DNA of 64,000 bases from Halomonas ramblicola. GTDB lineage: Bacteria; Pseudomonadota; Gammaproteobacteria; Pseudomonadales; Halomonadaceae. Below the pieces are notes generated by a model that saw only the letters and a list, made by a program, of their open reading frames with translations, was not told the origin of the DNA and did no database searches. Below, in pieces: positions 1 to 7,844 of this stretch. How positions within the stretch are numbered: the stretch's first letter is position 1; every line of letters begins with the position of its first letter. The DNA is taken from contig NZ_JAUFPL010000027.1 in assembly GCF_030409215.1 (NCBI RefSeq), forward strand, positions 126,041 through 190,040, read 5' to 3'. The position numbers and the translations under genes were made by a program.

Positions 1-63
1 CACCGCCACGAAGCCGGCGGTGATCGCGGGTAGCGAGGCGTCCTTGAATAGCGACATGGTCAT
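1..63 (-). CDS. BenE-family benzoate/H+ symporter, N-terminal fragment (runs off left edge)
   Basis: The minus strand from an ATG at 63 (or the second ATG at 57) reads MTMSLFKDASLPAITAGFVA and continues past the window start. This opening resembles the first residues of BenE-family benzoate transporters, including an ITAGFVAV stretch at the start of the first membrane helix. It lies 80 bp downstream of another BenE-type gene on the same strand, so it looks like the second of a tandem pair. No strong Shine-Dalgarno sequence is visible before either ATG. Only about 20 residues can be read, so the family call rests on the N-terminus and context. Confidence 0.55.
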   Translation of the reverse strand, partial: MTMSLFKDASLPAITAGFVAV

Positions 64-143
64 GGCCTGTGTCGGGGAGTGGCAAGATGAAAAAGGGCCC
101 GGGCCGAGCCAGCCGCGGGCCAAGGAGGATATGGGGTAGCCGA

Positions 144-1397
144 TCAGCGGGCCGTAACGTCGGCTTTGCGACGCCCGGGCGACGCGACGCTGAACTCGAA
201 GTCCTTGAACTCGACGAGCATCGAGATCGCGACGCCCAGCACCAGCGCCCAGAAGGAGGCGCCGATGCCGAAGATCTCCACACCCGAGACGGCGATCAGG
301 AAGGAGAACATCGCGCCCACCTCATGCTTGCCGGAAAAGGTGATGTGCATCGCGGAGCCGATCACCCGCAACAGCGCCAGCCCGGCGATGATGGCGATGA
401 AGTAGCTCGGCATGGCCTCGATCAGGCTGAACACGAAGCCATAGAAGGGCGCCGCCACGACGAAGATGATGCCGACGATGACCGCGGCGACCCAGCGCTT
501 GTCATGGCTGCCGGCTTCCGGCCCCGAGCAGATGCCGGTCATCGGCGCGGCGATGCAGGTGCTGTGCAGGTTGAAGAAGGCCGAGAGCATGGTCCCGATG
601 CCACCCAGCGCGGTGATGGCGTTGGCGGGCGCCTCCTGGTAGCCCATCCCCTTGACCAGCCCCACCCCGGCGGGGGTCTCCATGCCCACCAGGATCAGCG
701 CCAGGGGCAGGCCATAGGCCAGGAAGGCCTCGAGCGTGAAACTCGGCATGATGAATTCGGGAAGCCGGAACGAGAACGCCACGCTGGAGAAGTCGGCGCC
801 GGAGATCGCCATATAGCCCACCCCCACCAGCAGGGTGACCACCAGCGGCGGCACCCGGCGCAGGTAGCGCGCGGCGAAGAAGAAGGAGAGGATCATCACC
901 GCCGCCGGCAGCAGGGCGTTCTGCAGCGGCATCACCATGTTGGTGCCGAACTTGAGCAGCACGCCTGCCACCATGCCCATGACGATGGGCATCGGCATCA
1001 GCCGCATGACCAGGCTCATCCAGCCCGCCAGGCCAACGACCAGCGCTATGGCCCCGGCGATCAGCGTCGCGCCCAGGGCCTCGTTGAGCCCCACGATGGG
1101 AATGATCGCGGCGAACAGCAGCGCGCCGGGGATGGAGTTGGCCATCGGCAGGGGCAGGCGATAGTAGGCCGGGAGGAAGAGCCCGAACAGGCCGTTGATC
1201 AACAGGTAGCTGATGACCCACAGCAGGGTGAATTCCTGGGGGAGGCCGGCGGCGGTGCCGGCGCCGATATGGATGATGCCGGCGCTGAGGCCGAAGATGC
1301 CGGCGACCAGGCCGGCGCTCAGGTTGTCGGCGTTGAGGTCACGAAGGAAGTCACGGGGCGCCGACGCGAGGCCGACGCCTTTCTCGAGATGTTTCAT
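144..1397 (-). CDS. benE: BenE benzoate/H+ symporter family transporter
   Basis: A polytopic inner-membrane protein of 417 residues, typical for the BenE family, with about a dozen hydrophobic segments and the family-like stretch NLHSTCIAAPMTGICSGPEA near residue 300. It should import benzoate with protons and supply the BenABC dioxygenase. The ATG at 1397 was chosen because a TGGAG ribosome site sits seven bases upstream and the longer reading frame before it is hydrophilic and runs into the benD end. It is the last complete gene of the cat-ben run, 61 bp after benD. The partial gene at the left edge belongs to the same family, so the two may differ in substrate. Confidence 0.88.
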   Translation of the reverse strand: MKHLEKGVGLASAPRDFLRDLNADNLSAGLVAGIFGLSAGIIHIGAGTAAGLPQEFTLLWVISYLLINGLFGLFLPAYYRLPLPMANSIPGALLFAAIIPIVGLNEALGATLIAGAIALVVGLAGWMSLVMRLMPMPIVMGMVAGVLLKFGTNMVMPLQNALLPAAVMILSFFFAARYLRRVPPLVVTLLVGVGYMAISGADFSSVAFSFRLPEFIMPSFTLEAFLAYGLPLALILVGMETPAGVGLVKGMGYQEAPANAITALGGIGTMLSAFFNLHSTCIAAPMTGICSGPEAGSHDKRWVAAVIVGIIFVVAAPFYGFVFSLIEAMPSYFIAIIAGLALLRVIGSAMHITFSGKHEVGAMFSFLIAVSGVEIFGIGASFWALVLGVAISMLVEFKDFEFSVASPGRRKADVTAR

Positions 1398-1458
1398 GCT
1401 GTGCTCCAGGGGATTTGTTGTCGTTGCTGTCGAGAAGGCACGGGGTTGTTGACTGGGG

Positions 1459-2259
1459 CTAGCCCAGATCGCCGCCGGCCACCGGCAATACACTGCCGGT
1501 GATGTAGCTGGCCTCACTGGAGGCCAGGAACAGGATCGGCGCGACCATCTCGTCCAGGGTGCCGTAGCGGCCCATCAGGCAGCTCTCCCTGGTCTGGTCG
1601 ATATGCGCCTGGAACCAGGCCTGCTCCTGCTCGTTGCGGGGTTCCGGCGTGCCCCGGGAGATGCGCCGCGGCGGCGCCTCGGTACCCCCGGGCGCCGTGG
1701 CCACCACGCGGATGCCGTGCTCGGCGACCTCGAAGGCCAGCGATGCGGTCATGGCGTTGACGCCGCCCTTGGCCGCCGAGTAGGGAATCCGGTGGATGCC
1801 GCGGGTCGCCGCCGACGAGACATTGACGATGACGCCACTGCCCTGCTCCACCATGCTCGGCAGCGCGGCCCGGCTGCACCACAGCGTCGGCATCAGCGAA
1901 CGGGTGATCTCGGCCGAGATTTCGGCGTCGCTGAACTCGGTGAACGGCTTGAAGTTGATCGCCCCGCCCACGTTGTTGATCAGGATGTCGAGCCGACCGA
2001 AATGCTCGACGGTGCGTGTCATCACGTCCGCGGCGCCTTCCCAGGTCTCCAGGTCGGCCTGCAGTGCGATGGCCTCCACGCCCTGCTCGCGCAGCCCCGC
2101 CACCACCTCGTGAATGACGTCGGCGCGGTCCACCAGGGCCAGGCGGGCGCCTTCGGCGGCGGCGCGCTCGGCGACGCGCCGGCCGATGCCCTGGGCGGCG
2201 CCGGTGATGACCATGACCCGATCCTGGAAACGCGGGCCGTCGAAGCGTTGTGCGTTCAT
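1459..2259 (-). CDS. benD: cis-benzoate dihydrodiol dehydrogenase (1,2-dihydroxycyclohexa-3,5-diene-1-carboxylate dehydrogenase)
   Basis: Short-chain dehydrogenase of 266 residues. It shows the Rossmann motif ITGAAQGIG (residues 18-26), NNVGG near 95-99, Ser149 and the catalytic YSAAK (Tyr160, Lys164). BenD oxidises and decarboxylates the benzoate cis-diol made by BenABC to catechol with NAD+. The ATG at 2259 overlaps the benC stop by four bases (ATGA), which argues for translational coupling and fixes the start. One oddity is the active-site-side sequence ATAPGGTEAPPRR, where many SDRs have a PG motif followed by a short aliphatic stretch; this fits the BenD subgroup. The function call is firm because benABC precede it. 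Confidence 0.93.
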   Translation of the reverse strand: MNAQRFDGPRFQDRVMVITGAAQGIGRRVAERAAAEGARLALVDRADVIHEVVAGLREQGVEAIALQADLETWEGAADVMTRTVEHFGRLDILINNVGGAINFKPFTEFSDAEISAEITRSLMPTLWCSRAALPSMVEQGSGVIVNVSSAATRGIHRIPYSAAKGGVNAMTASLAFEVAEHGIRVVATAPGGTEAPPRRISRGTPEPRNEQEQAWFQAHIDQTRESCLMGRYGTLDEMVAPILFLASSEASYITGSVLPVAGGDLG

Positions 2260-3284
2260 GCGGCCTCCCCGGGTATCTGGTTGGGGGTGAACTTCTCGTA
2301 GTGGAAGCTCTGCGGCACGATGCCCTCGGCATCGAAGTGCTTGAGCACGGCGTCGACCATGGGCGGTGGCCCGCACAGGTAGACATCGATATCGCCGTCG
2401 TGCATCACCTCGGCATCCATGTGATGGGTGACGTAGCCCTTGCGCGGATGGTCGCTCGCCTCGTCCACCACCACGGTGCTGTAGGTGAAGCTGGGCAGCG
2501 CCTCGGCGAAGCCGTCCAGGGCATCGGTCTTGACCAGGTGGTCGTCCTTGTTGACCCCGTAGATCAGGTGGATCGGCGCGTCGCAGCCCTTCTGGACCAG
2601 CTGCTCGAGCATGGAGAGGAAGGGCGCCAGCCCGGTACCGCCGGCCAGCATCAGCACCGGACGGGTGATCTCGCGCAGGTAGAAGCTGCCCATCGGGCCG
2701 GTCAGGGCCAGGCGGTCGCCCACGGCGGCGCGCTCGGTCAGGTAGCCGCTCATCACCCCGCCCGGGATATTGCGGATCAGGAAGCTGGCCCGCTGCTCCC
2801 CCGGCAGCGAGCTGAAGGAGTAGGAGCGGTGCTCTTCGCTGCCCGGCACGTCGATATGGATGTACTGGCCGGGCAGGAAGGCCAGGCCCTCCTCCTCGTC
2901 CAGGTCGACCACCAGCTCGATGCTGTCCTCGGAGAGTGGCTCGACCATGGCCACGGTGCCCTCGACCCTGCCCACCGCGGTCTTGCACAGGGTCGAGGCC
3001 ACCGGCACCTGGATGACGCAGTCGGAAGACGGCACCATCTGGCATGTCAGCACCTGGCCCTCGGCGGCCTCCTCGTCGGAGAGCGCCTCGTCGATGTATT
3101 CGTCGCCCAGGTCGAAGTCGCCCTGCTCGCAGTGGCCCTTGCAGGTACCGCAAACGCCGTCGGAGCAGTCCATCGGCAGGTTGACCTTCTGCCGGTAGGC
3201 GGCATCGAGGACGGTCTCACCGTCCTTGCAGCCGATGAAGCGGGTCACCCCGTCTTCGAAGTTGAGGGCAATGGTATAGCTCAT
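2256..3284 (-). CDS. benC: Benzoate 1,2-dioxygenase electron-transfer component (ferredoxin-NADH reductase)
   Basis: A 342-residue reductase that moves electrons from NADH to the BenAB oxygenase. The N-terminal plant-type [2Fe-2S] domain shows Cys40, Cys45, Cys48 and Cys81 (CSDGVCGTCKG, then LTCQM). It is followed by an FAD domain with the RSYSFSS motif and an NAD domain with GGTGLAPFLSM and a C-terminal YLCGPPPMV. Length and domain order match BenC/XylZ proteins. The ATG at 3284 is preceded by GGAGGAG. The gene starts 23 bp after benB and overlaps benD, so it belongs to the same transcript. Confidence 0.95.
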   Translation of the reverse strand: MSYTIALNFEDGVTRFIGCKDGETVLDAAYRQKVNLPMDCSDGVCGTCKGHCEQGDFDLGDEYIDEALSDEEAAEGQVLTCQMVPSSDCVIQVPVASTLCKTAVGRVEGTVAMVEPLSEDSIELVVDLDEEEGLAFLPGQYIHIDVPGSEEHRSYSFSSLPGEQRASFLIRNIPGGVMSGYLTERAAVGDRLALTGPMGSFYLREITRPVLMLAGGTGLAPFLSMLEQLVQKGCDAPIHLIYGVNKDDHLVKTDALDGFAEALPSFTYSTVVVDEASDHPRKGYVTHHMDAEVMHDGDIDVYLCGPPPMVDAVLKHFDAEGIVPQSFHYEKFTPNQIPGEAA

Positions 3285-3307
3285 GGTCGAATCTCCTCCC
3301 CCACCGG

Positions 3308-3799
3308 TCAGATGTGATAGACGTCGATGACCTGGTGGATGTAATCGTTGTTCAGCACCACCTTCTTGCGCGTGATCAGCGGCGTCTCCCCCGACACGTC
3401 CAGGGTGTAGAAGGAGGTCCCGAAGAACTGGTTGGTCTGCTGGTAGCGGTGGCTCAGGGTGTGCCAGTTGAAGCGCAGCTCCACCGCGTCGCCCTCCTGC
3501 CCGAGCACCTCCAGATTGCTGATCAGGTGGGTGGTGCGCGGTTCGGGGATACTGGTCGCCCCGGACCGCTCGGTCTTGATCCGGTAGACCCGGTCCTCGA
3601 GCCCCTCGCGGTTGGGGTAGTAGATCAGCGAGATCTCGCTCTGCGGATCCTCGGTCAGCCGGTCGTCGTCGTCCCAGGCCGGCATCCAGAACTCCGCGTC
3701 CTTGCGGTAGCAGGTCAGCCACTCGTCCCACTGGCGGTCGTCGAGCAGGCGTGCCTCGCGATGCACGAAGGCCTGGATCGCTTCGAATGTGATGCTCAT
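3308..3799 (-). CDS. benB: Benzoate 1,2-dioxygenase small (beta) subunit
   Basis: A 163-residue protein of the ring-hydroxylating dioxygenase beta-subunit family, which adopts a cone-shaped NTF2-like fold and packs under the alpha-subunit trimer. Family features include YYPNREGLEDRVYRI, the PEPRTTHLISN stretch and a C-terminal acidic/aromatic end. It carries no metal site. The ATG at 3799 sits after an AGGAG ribosome site and 16 bp after benA, and this start gives the usual 160-170 residue length; the longer upstream reading frame overlaps benA and is discarded. It works only as part of BenAB. Confidence 0.94.
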   Translation of the reverse strand: MSITFEAIQAFVHREARLLDDRQWDEWLTCYRKDAEFWMPAWDDDDRLTEDPQSEISLIYYPNREGLEDRVYRIKTERSGATSIPEPRTTHLISNLEVLGQEGDAVELRFNWHTLSHRYQQTNQFFGTSFYTLDVSGETPLITRKKVVLNNDYIHQVIDVYHI

Positions 3800-3815
3800 G
3801 GTGTGCTCCTCCCCT

Positions 3816-5183
3816 TTACGCGGACTCGGTGGCGATGAACTGGCTGCGCTCTTTCTCGATGGCGCGCAGCATCTCCTCGACCCAGTGCTTGTGGTGCAGC
3901 ACGTAGAGGCCTTCATCCTCGGGAGAGGCCCCGCTGAGCAGCGGCTTCATGTCGATCGCCTGGGCGTTGTCGTCGGCACCCTCGATCCACTGCTTGGCGC
4001 CACGGCTGAGGTCGTTCCATTCGGCGTCCAGGCCCTGATAGCCGTTCTGGCAGGCACGGAATTCCTCCAGGTCATCCGGCGTGCCCATGCCCGAGACGTT
4101 GAAGAAGTCCTCGTACTGGCGGATGCGCAGCGCGCGGTTCTCGGCCGACTCGCCCTTGGGCGCGAAGCAGTAGATGGTCACTTCGCTCTTGTCCACGGAC
4201 AGCGGGCGGATCACCCGGATCTGGGTGGAGAACTGGTCCATCAGGTAGACGTTGGGGTACAGGCAGAGGTTACGGGTCTGGTTGACGATGGAGTCGGCCC
4301 GTGCCTCGCCGAACTGCTCCTCGATCCAGCCCTTCTGGGTATAGACCGGGCGCACCTCGGGGTTGAGCAGCCGCGTCCACAGCATCATGTGGCCGTGATC
4401 GAAGGAGTAGAAACCGCCCTGGCTCTTCGACCAGCCGTCGGCGTCCACCGCCTGGGTGCCGCCGGCGTCGTAGTTGCGACGATCCATGGTCGAGGCGTAG
4501 TTCCAGTGCACCGTGCTGACGTGGTAGCCGTCCGCGCCGTTCTCGGCGCCCAGCTTCCAGTTGCCGTTGAAGGTGTAGGAGGAGGTGCCACGCAGGATCT
4601 CCAGGCCCTCCGGCGCCTGGTCGACGATATTGTCGATCACCTTGCGGGTTTCCCCGAGATAATCATCGAGGGGCTTCACGTCGTCGCTCAGGCTGCCGAA
4701 CAGGAAACCCTTGTAGTTCTCGAAGCGCGGCAGGCGCTTGAGGTCGTGGGAGCCGTCCTGCTTGAAGCCCTCCGGGTAGGCGCCGGTCTTCTCGTTCTTG
4801 GCCTTGAGCAGGCGGCCGTCGTTCTTGAAGGTCCAGCCGTGGAAGGGACAGGTGAAGGTGCCCTTGTTGCCGCGCTTCTTGCGGCACAGGGTGGCGCCGC
4901 GGTGGGCACAGGCATTGATCAGGGCGTGCAGTTCGCCGGCCTTGTCGCGGGTGATGATCACCGGCTGGCGGCCCAGGGTCACCGTCATGTAGTCGCCGGG
5001 CTCACTGATCTGGCTCTCATGGGCCAGGAACAGCCAGTTGCCCTCGAAGACGTGTTTCATCTCGAGTTCGAAGAACTCGGGGTCGGTGAAGATGCTGCGG
5101 TGGCAGCGGAAGATGCCGGCCTCGGCGTCGTCGACGACGGCACCGCGCACGCGCTTCTCGAGTTGATCGAGTTTATGGGGCAT
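3816..5183 (-). CDS. benA: Benzoate 1,2-dioxygenase large (alpha) subunit
   Basis: A 455-residue Rieske oxygenase alpha subunit that dihydroxylates benzoate. The Rieske [2Fe-2S] ligands are visible as Cys92, His94, Cys112 and His115 (CAHRGATL, CPFHGW). The mononuclear iron site is present in NGADGYHVSTVH (Asp218, His221, His226). Length and the C-terminal HHKHWVEEMLRAIE are typical of BenA/XylX. It lies 75 bp downstream of catA with a strong hairpin between the two, so it may share the cat transcript at a reduced or processed level. I see no separate ben regulator in the window. Confidence 0.96.
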   Translation of the reverse strand: MPHKLDQLEKRVRGAVVDDAEAGIFRCHRSIFTDPEFFELEMKHVFEGNWLFLAHESQISEPGDYMTVTLGRQPVIITRDKAGELHALINACAHRGATLCRKKRGNKGTFTCPFHGWTFKNDGRLLKAKNEKTGAYPEGFKQDGSHDLKRLPRFENYKGFLFGSLSDDVKPLDDYLGETRKVIDNIVDQAPEGLEILRGTSSYTFNGNWKLGAENGADGYHVSTVHWNYASTMDRRNYDAGGTQAVDADGWSKSQGGFYSFDHGHMMLWTRLLNPEVRPVYTQKGWIEEQFGEARADSIVNQTRNLCLYPNVYLMDQFSTQIRVIRPLSVDKSEVTIYCFAPKGESAENRALRIRQYEDFFNVSGMGTPDDLEEFRACQNGYQGLDAEWNDLSRGAKQWIEGADDNAQAIDMKPLLSGASPEDEGLYVLHHKHWVEEMLRAIEKERSQFIATESA

Positions 5184-5218
5184 GATCGGGATCCTCGCTA
5201 TCTTGTCGTTTCTCGCCG

Positions 5219-5238
5219 GGCGGGCCCGCTGGCCCGCC
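5219..5238 (-). other. Intercistronic hairpin between catA and benA
   Basis: GGCGGGCC and GGCCCGCC form a perfect eight-base-pair stem around a CGCT loop, midway in the 75-bp gap between catA and benA. No T-run follows on the minus strand, so it does not look like a full intrinsic terminator. It could set an mRNA processing or partial-termination point separating the cat and ben halves of the run. Confidence 0.5.
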
Positions 5239-5258
5239 GGTCGCTGATCGGGGATGGC

Positions 5259-6233
5259 TCAGACCTTGGCGGCACCGGCCAGTCGGCTGGCCTGGTCCTG
5301 CTCGTCTTCCTTGGCACGCGGGCGCTTGTGGCGCACCTGCAGCTCGGGGGCCTCGGTCCTGGCCAGCTCGATGTCGAACACCACCTCGGAGAAGGGGCCG
5401 TCCAGCTCGCGCCTGGCGATCTCGGCCCGATCCTCGATGCGGTGCGCCGGGACCACCAGCTCCTCGCGGGTGGCGAAGGCGAAGTCGTCCCAGGTGTAGG
5501 CGTCGCCGGCCAGGTTGATCTGGGTGGTCAGGTGCTGATGGCCCGGTGCGGAGATGAAGTAGTGGATGTGCGCCGGACGCTCGCCGTGACGGCCCAGGGC
5601 CTTGAGCACCTGGTCGGTCGGCGCACCTTCCGGGACGCCGTAGCCGGAGGGGATGATGCTGCGCGCGGTGTAGCGCCCCTCGCCGTCGGTGACGATGGTG
5701 CGGCGCAGGTTGTACTCGCTCTGGGTCGGGTCGAAGAAGGAGTAGCCACCCTTGGAGTCGGCGTGCCAGATCTCGACCTTGGCCCCGGCGATGGGACTGC
5801 CGTCGACGTCGCGCACCTGGCCGGTCAGCCACATGGTCTCGCCGTCCTGGTCCCGGCCGTCATCCATGCGCGCGAAGCCCTCGGCCTCCGGGGCGCCGGC
5901 CACGTACAGCGGGCCCTCGATGGTGCGCGGCGTACCGCCGGTGCGCCTGGCCTCGGCGTCGATGGCGTCCTGGCGCATGTCCAGGTAGTGGTCGAAGCCG
6001 AGCCCCGGCGACAGCAGGCCGAACTGGGTCTCGCCCCCCAGGGCGTTGAGCAGGCTGACGGCGGCCCAGTACTCCTCGGGGGTGACGTCGAAGTCGTCGA
6101 TCAGGCGGTAGAGGTCGGAGAGCAGGCGGTGCATGATCTGCTTGGTACGCTCGTCGCCACCCGCCTGGTCGAAGCCGGCGACGCTCTTGAGGAAGTCCTG
6201 GACTTCCGGGGTGTCGAAAATCTTCACGGTCAT
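5259..6233 (-). CDS. catA: Catechol 1,2-dioxygenase (intradiol)
   Basis: A 324-residue intradiol dioxygenase that opens catechol to cis,cis-muconate with Fe(III). The iron ligands of the family fall at Tyr164 (KGGYS), Tyr198 (SGYGVPEG), His222 and His224 (RPAHIHYF). The N-terminal helical dimer domain, where phospholipid binds in CatA proteins, covers about residues 1-100. The C-terminus has a charged extension (RHKRPRAKEDEQDQ) longer than in many CatA proteins. It follows catC by 66 bp and precedes benA by 75 bp, placing catechol formation and cleavage in one run. Confidence 0.96.
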   Translation of the reverse strand: MTVKIFDTPEVQDFLKSVAGFDQAGGDERTKQIMHRLLSDLYRLIDDFDVTPEEYWAAVSLLNALGGETQFGLLSPGLGFDHYLDMRQDAIDAEARRTGGTPRTIEGPLYVAGAPEAEGFARMDDGRDQDGETMWLTGQVRDVDGSPIAGAKVEIWHADSKGGYSFFDPTQSEYNLRRTIVTDGEGRYTARSIIPSGYGVPEGAPTDQVLKALGRHGERPAHIHYFISAPGHQHLTTQINLAGDAYTWDDFAFATREELVVPAHRIEDRAEIARRELDGPFSEVVFDIELARTEAPELQVRHKRPRAKEDEQDQASRLAGAAKV

Positions 6234-6299
6234 GGTCGTATCCTCGATCTTTGTCTCGTTATCTCCCGCAAGCGGGAACTGGCGTGCTTCATCCGTGAC

Positions 6300-6590
6300 T
6301 CAGGCATCGTCCTCGCGGATCGAGGACGGATGGCGACACAGCGGCTTGACGCCGATCTCCATGTAGGGGAAGAGCGGCAGGTTGCTGACGATCTCCTGCA
6401 GCTCGGCGTTGTTCTCCACATCGAAGATGCTGACGTTGGCGTAGCTGCCGGCGACCCGCCACAGGTGGCGCCACTTGCCGGCGCGCTGCAGCTCCTGGGC
6501 ATAGGCCTTCTCCTTCGCCTTGATCTGGGCGGCCTGCTCGGCCGGCATCTCCGGCGGCAACTTCACGGTCATTTCCACCTGAAACAGCAT
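6300..6590 (-). CDS. catC: Muconolactone delta-isomerase
   Basis: A 96-residue protein matching CatC in full: it starts MLFQVEMTVKLPPEMP, contains a KAKEKAYAQELQRAGKWRHLWR helix with the conserved charged residues, and ends LFPYMEIGVKPLCRHPS. CatC converts muconolactone to beta-ketoadipate enol-lactone and assembles as a decamer in characterised relatives. It sits between catB and catA with short gaps of 32 and 66 bp, the usual catBCA order. The start has an AGGAG-like site just upstream. Confidence 0.95.
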   Translation of the reverse strand: MLFQVEMTVKLPPEMPAEQAAQIKAKEKAYAQELQRAGKWRHLWRVAGSYANVSIFDVENNAELQEIVSNLPLFPYMEIGVKPLCRHPSSIREDDA

Positions 6591-6622
6591 GGGTCTCTCC
6601 TCTTCAGTCTCTGCGCGGCCGC

Positions 6623-7741
6623 TTACCGGCGTGCGTAGTGGGCCAGCTTGTCTTCATCCAGGGTGATGCCGAGCCCCGGGCCCGTCGGCAGCGCGACACC
6701 GAAGTCACGGTAGTCGAGCGGCTCGGCGACGATGTCGTCCTCGAGCAGCAGCGGGCCGAACATCTCGGTGCCCCAGGCCATCTCGGGCAGGGTCGCCCAG
6801 GCATGCAGCGAGGCGGCGGTGCCGATGGTGCCCTCCAGCAGGGTGCCGCCGTAGAGGCCGATGCCGGCCGCCTGGGCCAGGTGGGCCAGCTCCAGCGCCC
6901 CGTAGAGCCCGCCGGACTTGGCGATCTTCAGGGCGAAGGCGCCGCTGAAGCCGTCACACACCAGGTCGAGGCCGTCGCGGGCGTCCTGCACCGCCTCGTC
7001 GGCGAGCATCGGCACCGCGAAGCGGTTGGCCAGGCGAACCAGGCCGGCGTGCTCGCGGGCGGGGATCGCCTGTTCGATCAGCTCGATGCCGGCCTCCTGG
7101 AGGGCGGCGATGCCGCGCACGGCGGTGGCCTCGTCCCAGGCCTGGTTGACGTCGACGCGCACGCCGGCGCGGTCGCCCAGAGCCTCCTTGATGGCGGCCA
7201 CGTGGCGCACGTCGCGCTCCAGTGGATTGGCGCCGATCTTCAACTTGAAGTCGCCGTGACGCCGCTGCTCCAGGCGCTGGTAGGCCTCGTCGATGTCCTT
7301 GGCGGTGTCGCCGCTGGCCAGGGTCCAGAGCACCGGCAGATGCGCCTGGCGGGCGCCGCCCAGCAGCTCGGCCACGGAGAGGCCCAGGCGCTTGCCCCGG
7401 GCGTCCAGCAGTGCCGTCTCCAGCGCCGACTTAGCGATGGCGTTGCCACGCGCATGGCGGGCCATCCGCGCCCGCAGGGCATTGAGGTTGTCGGCCGGCT
7501 GGCCCACCAGCAGCGGGGCCAGGTAAGTATCGATATTGCGCTTGATGCTCTCCGGACTCTCCGGCGCATAGGCCAGGCCGCCGATGGTGGTGCCCTCGCC
7601 CAGGCCCTCGATGCCGTCGCTGTCGCGCATCCGCACGATGACCATGGTTTGGCAGGCCATGGTGGCCATGGAGAGCTGGTGGGGGCGGATGGTCGGCAGG
7701 TCGACCAGCAGGGTCTCGATGGACTCGATGACGGTGGACAT
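6623..7741 (-). CDS. catB: Muconate cycloisomerase
   Basis: A 372-residue enolase-superfamily enzyme that lactonises cis,cis-muconate. The family pattern is clear: a capping N-terminal domain with TIRPHQLSMATM, the KLKIG lysine motif near residue 165, metal-binding DVNQAWDE, a second acid in ELIEQAIP and a third in MLADEAV, then KIAKSGG. The ATG at 7741 gives the usual length; the longer frame reads through the promoter region. It is the first gene of the cat-ben run and is divergent from catR across 103 bp. Confidence 0.95.
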   Translation of the reverse strand: MSTVIESIETLLVDLPTIRPHQLSMATMACQTMVIVRMRDSDGIEGLGEGTTIGGLAYAPESPESIKRNIDTYLAPLLVGQPADNLNALRARMARHARGNAIAKSALETALLDARGKRLGLSVAELLGGARQAHLPVLWTLASGDTAKDIDEAYQRLEQRRHGDFKLKIGANPLERDVRHVAAIKEALGDRAGVRVDVNQAWDEATAVRGIAALQEAGIELIEQAIPAREHAGLVRLANRFAVPMLADEAVQDARDGLDLVCDGFSGAFALKIAKSGGLYGALELAHLAQAAGIGLYGGTLLEGTIGTAASLHAWATLPEMAWGTEMFGPLLLEDDIVAEPLDYRDFGVALPTGPGLGITLDEDKLAHYARR

Positions 7742-7844
7742 GAAGGCTCCCGGGCTACGAACTGAAGAATTGCCTGGCAGTTTGATTGCGCCACGGGGCG
7801 GGAACCAATATGGTTTGAGTCTCCAGCCATACCCTGGAGGTATC
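7742..7844. promoter_or_regulatory. Divergent catB/catR promoter region
   Basis: This 103-bp gap separates the divergent catB and catR start codons and must carry both promoters. A CatR/BenM-type operator lies at its catR end (listed separately). On the minus strand a weak -35-like TTGGTT is followed about 17 bases later by TCAAAC, which could be a poor activator-dependent catB promoter; I would not insist on those hexamers. No second clear operator is visible. Confidence 0.55.
7829..7843. promoter_or_regulatory. CatR/BenM-type operator ATAC-N7-GTAT
   Basis: ATACC-CTGGA-GGTAT is a perfect inverted repeat and matches the ATAC-N7-GTAT site described for BenM and CatM. It also satisfies the LysR T-N11-A rule. 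It overlaps the GGAGG ribosome site of catR (7836-7840) and ends one base before the start codon, so CatR bound here should block its own expression. Its centre lies about 95 bp upstream of the catB start codon, a plausible activation position. Confidence 0.75.

Noticed and set aside
1484..1500. ATAC-N7-GTGA near the end of benD, considered as a second BenM-type site
   Set aside because: It lies inside coding sequence, the second half deviates from GTAT, and no promoter is expected there.
69..1502. Plus-strand open frame of 477 codons opposite benE
   Set aside because: Composition is that of a reverse-complement shadow (His/Asp/Gln/Gly-rich), and benE fills the same DNA with a clear transporter.
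3789..6638. Very long plus-strand open frame (about 949 codons) across benB, benA, catA and catC
   Set aside because: It is the mirror of strongly GC3-biased minus-strand genes; its translation is a low-complexity Gly/Ala/Val/His/Asp mixture with no family match.
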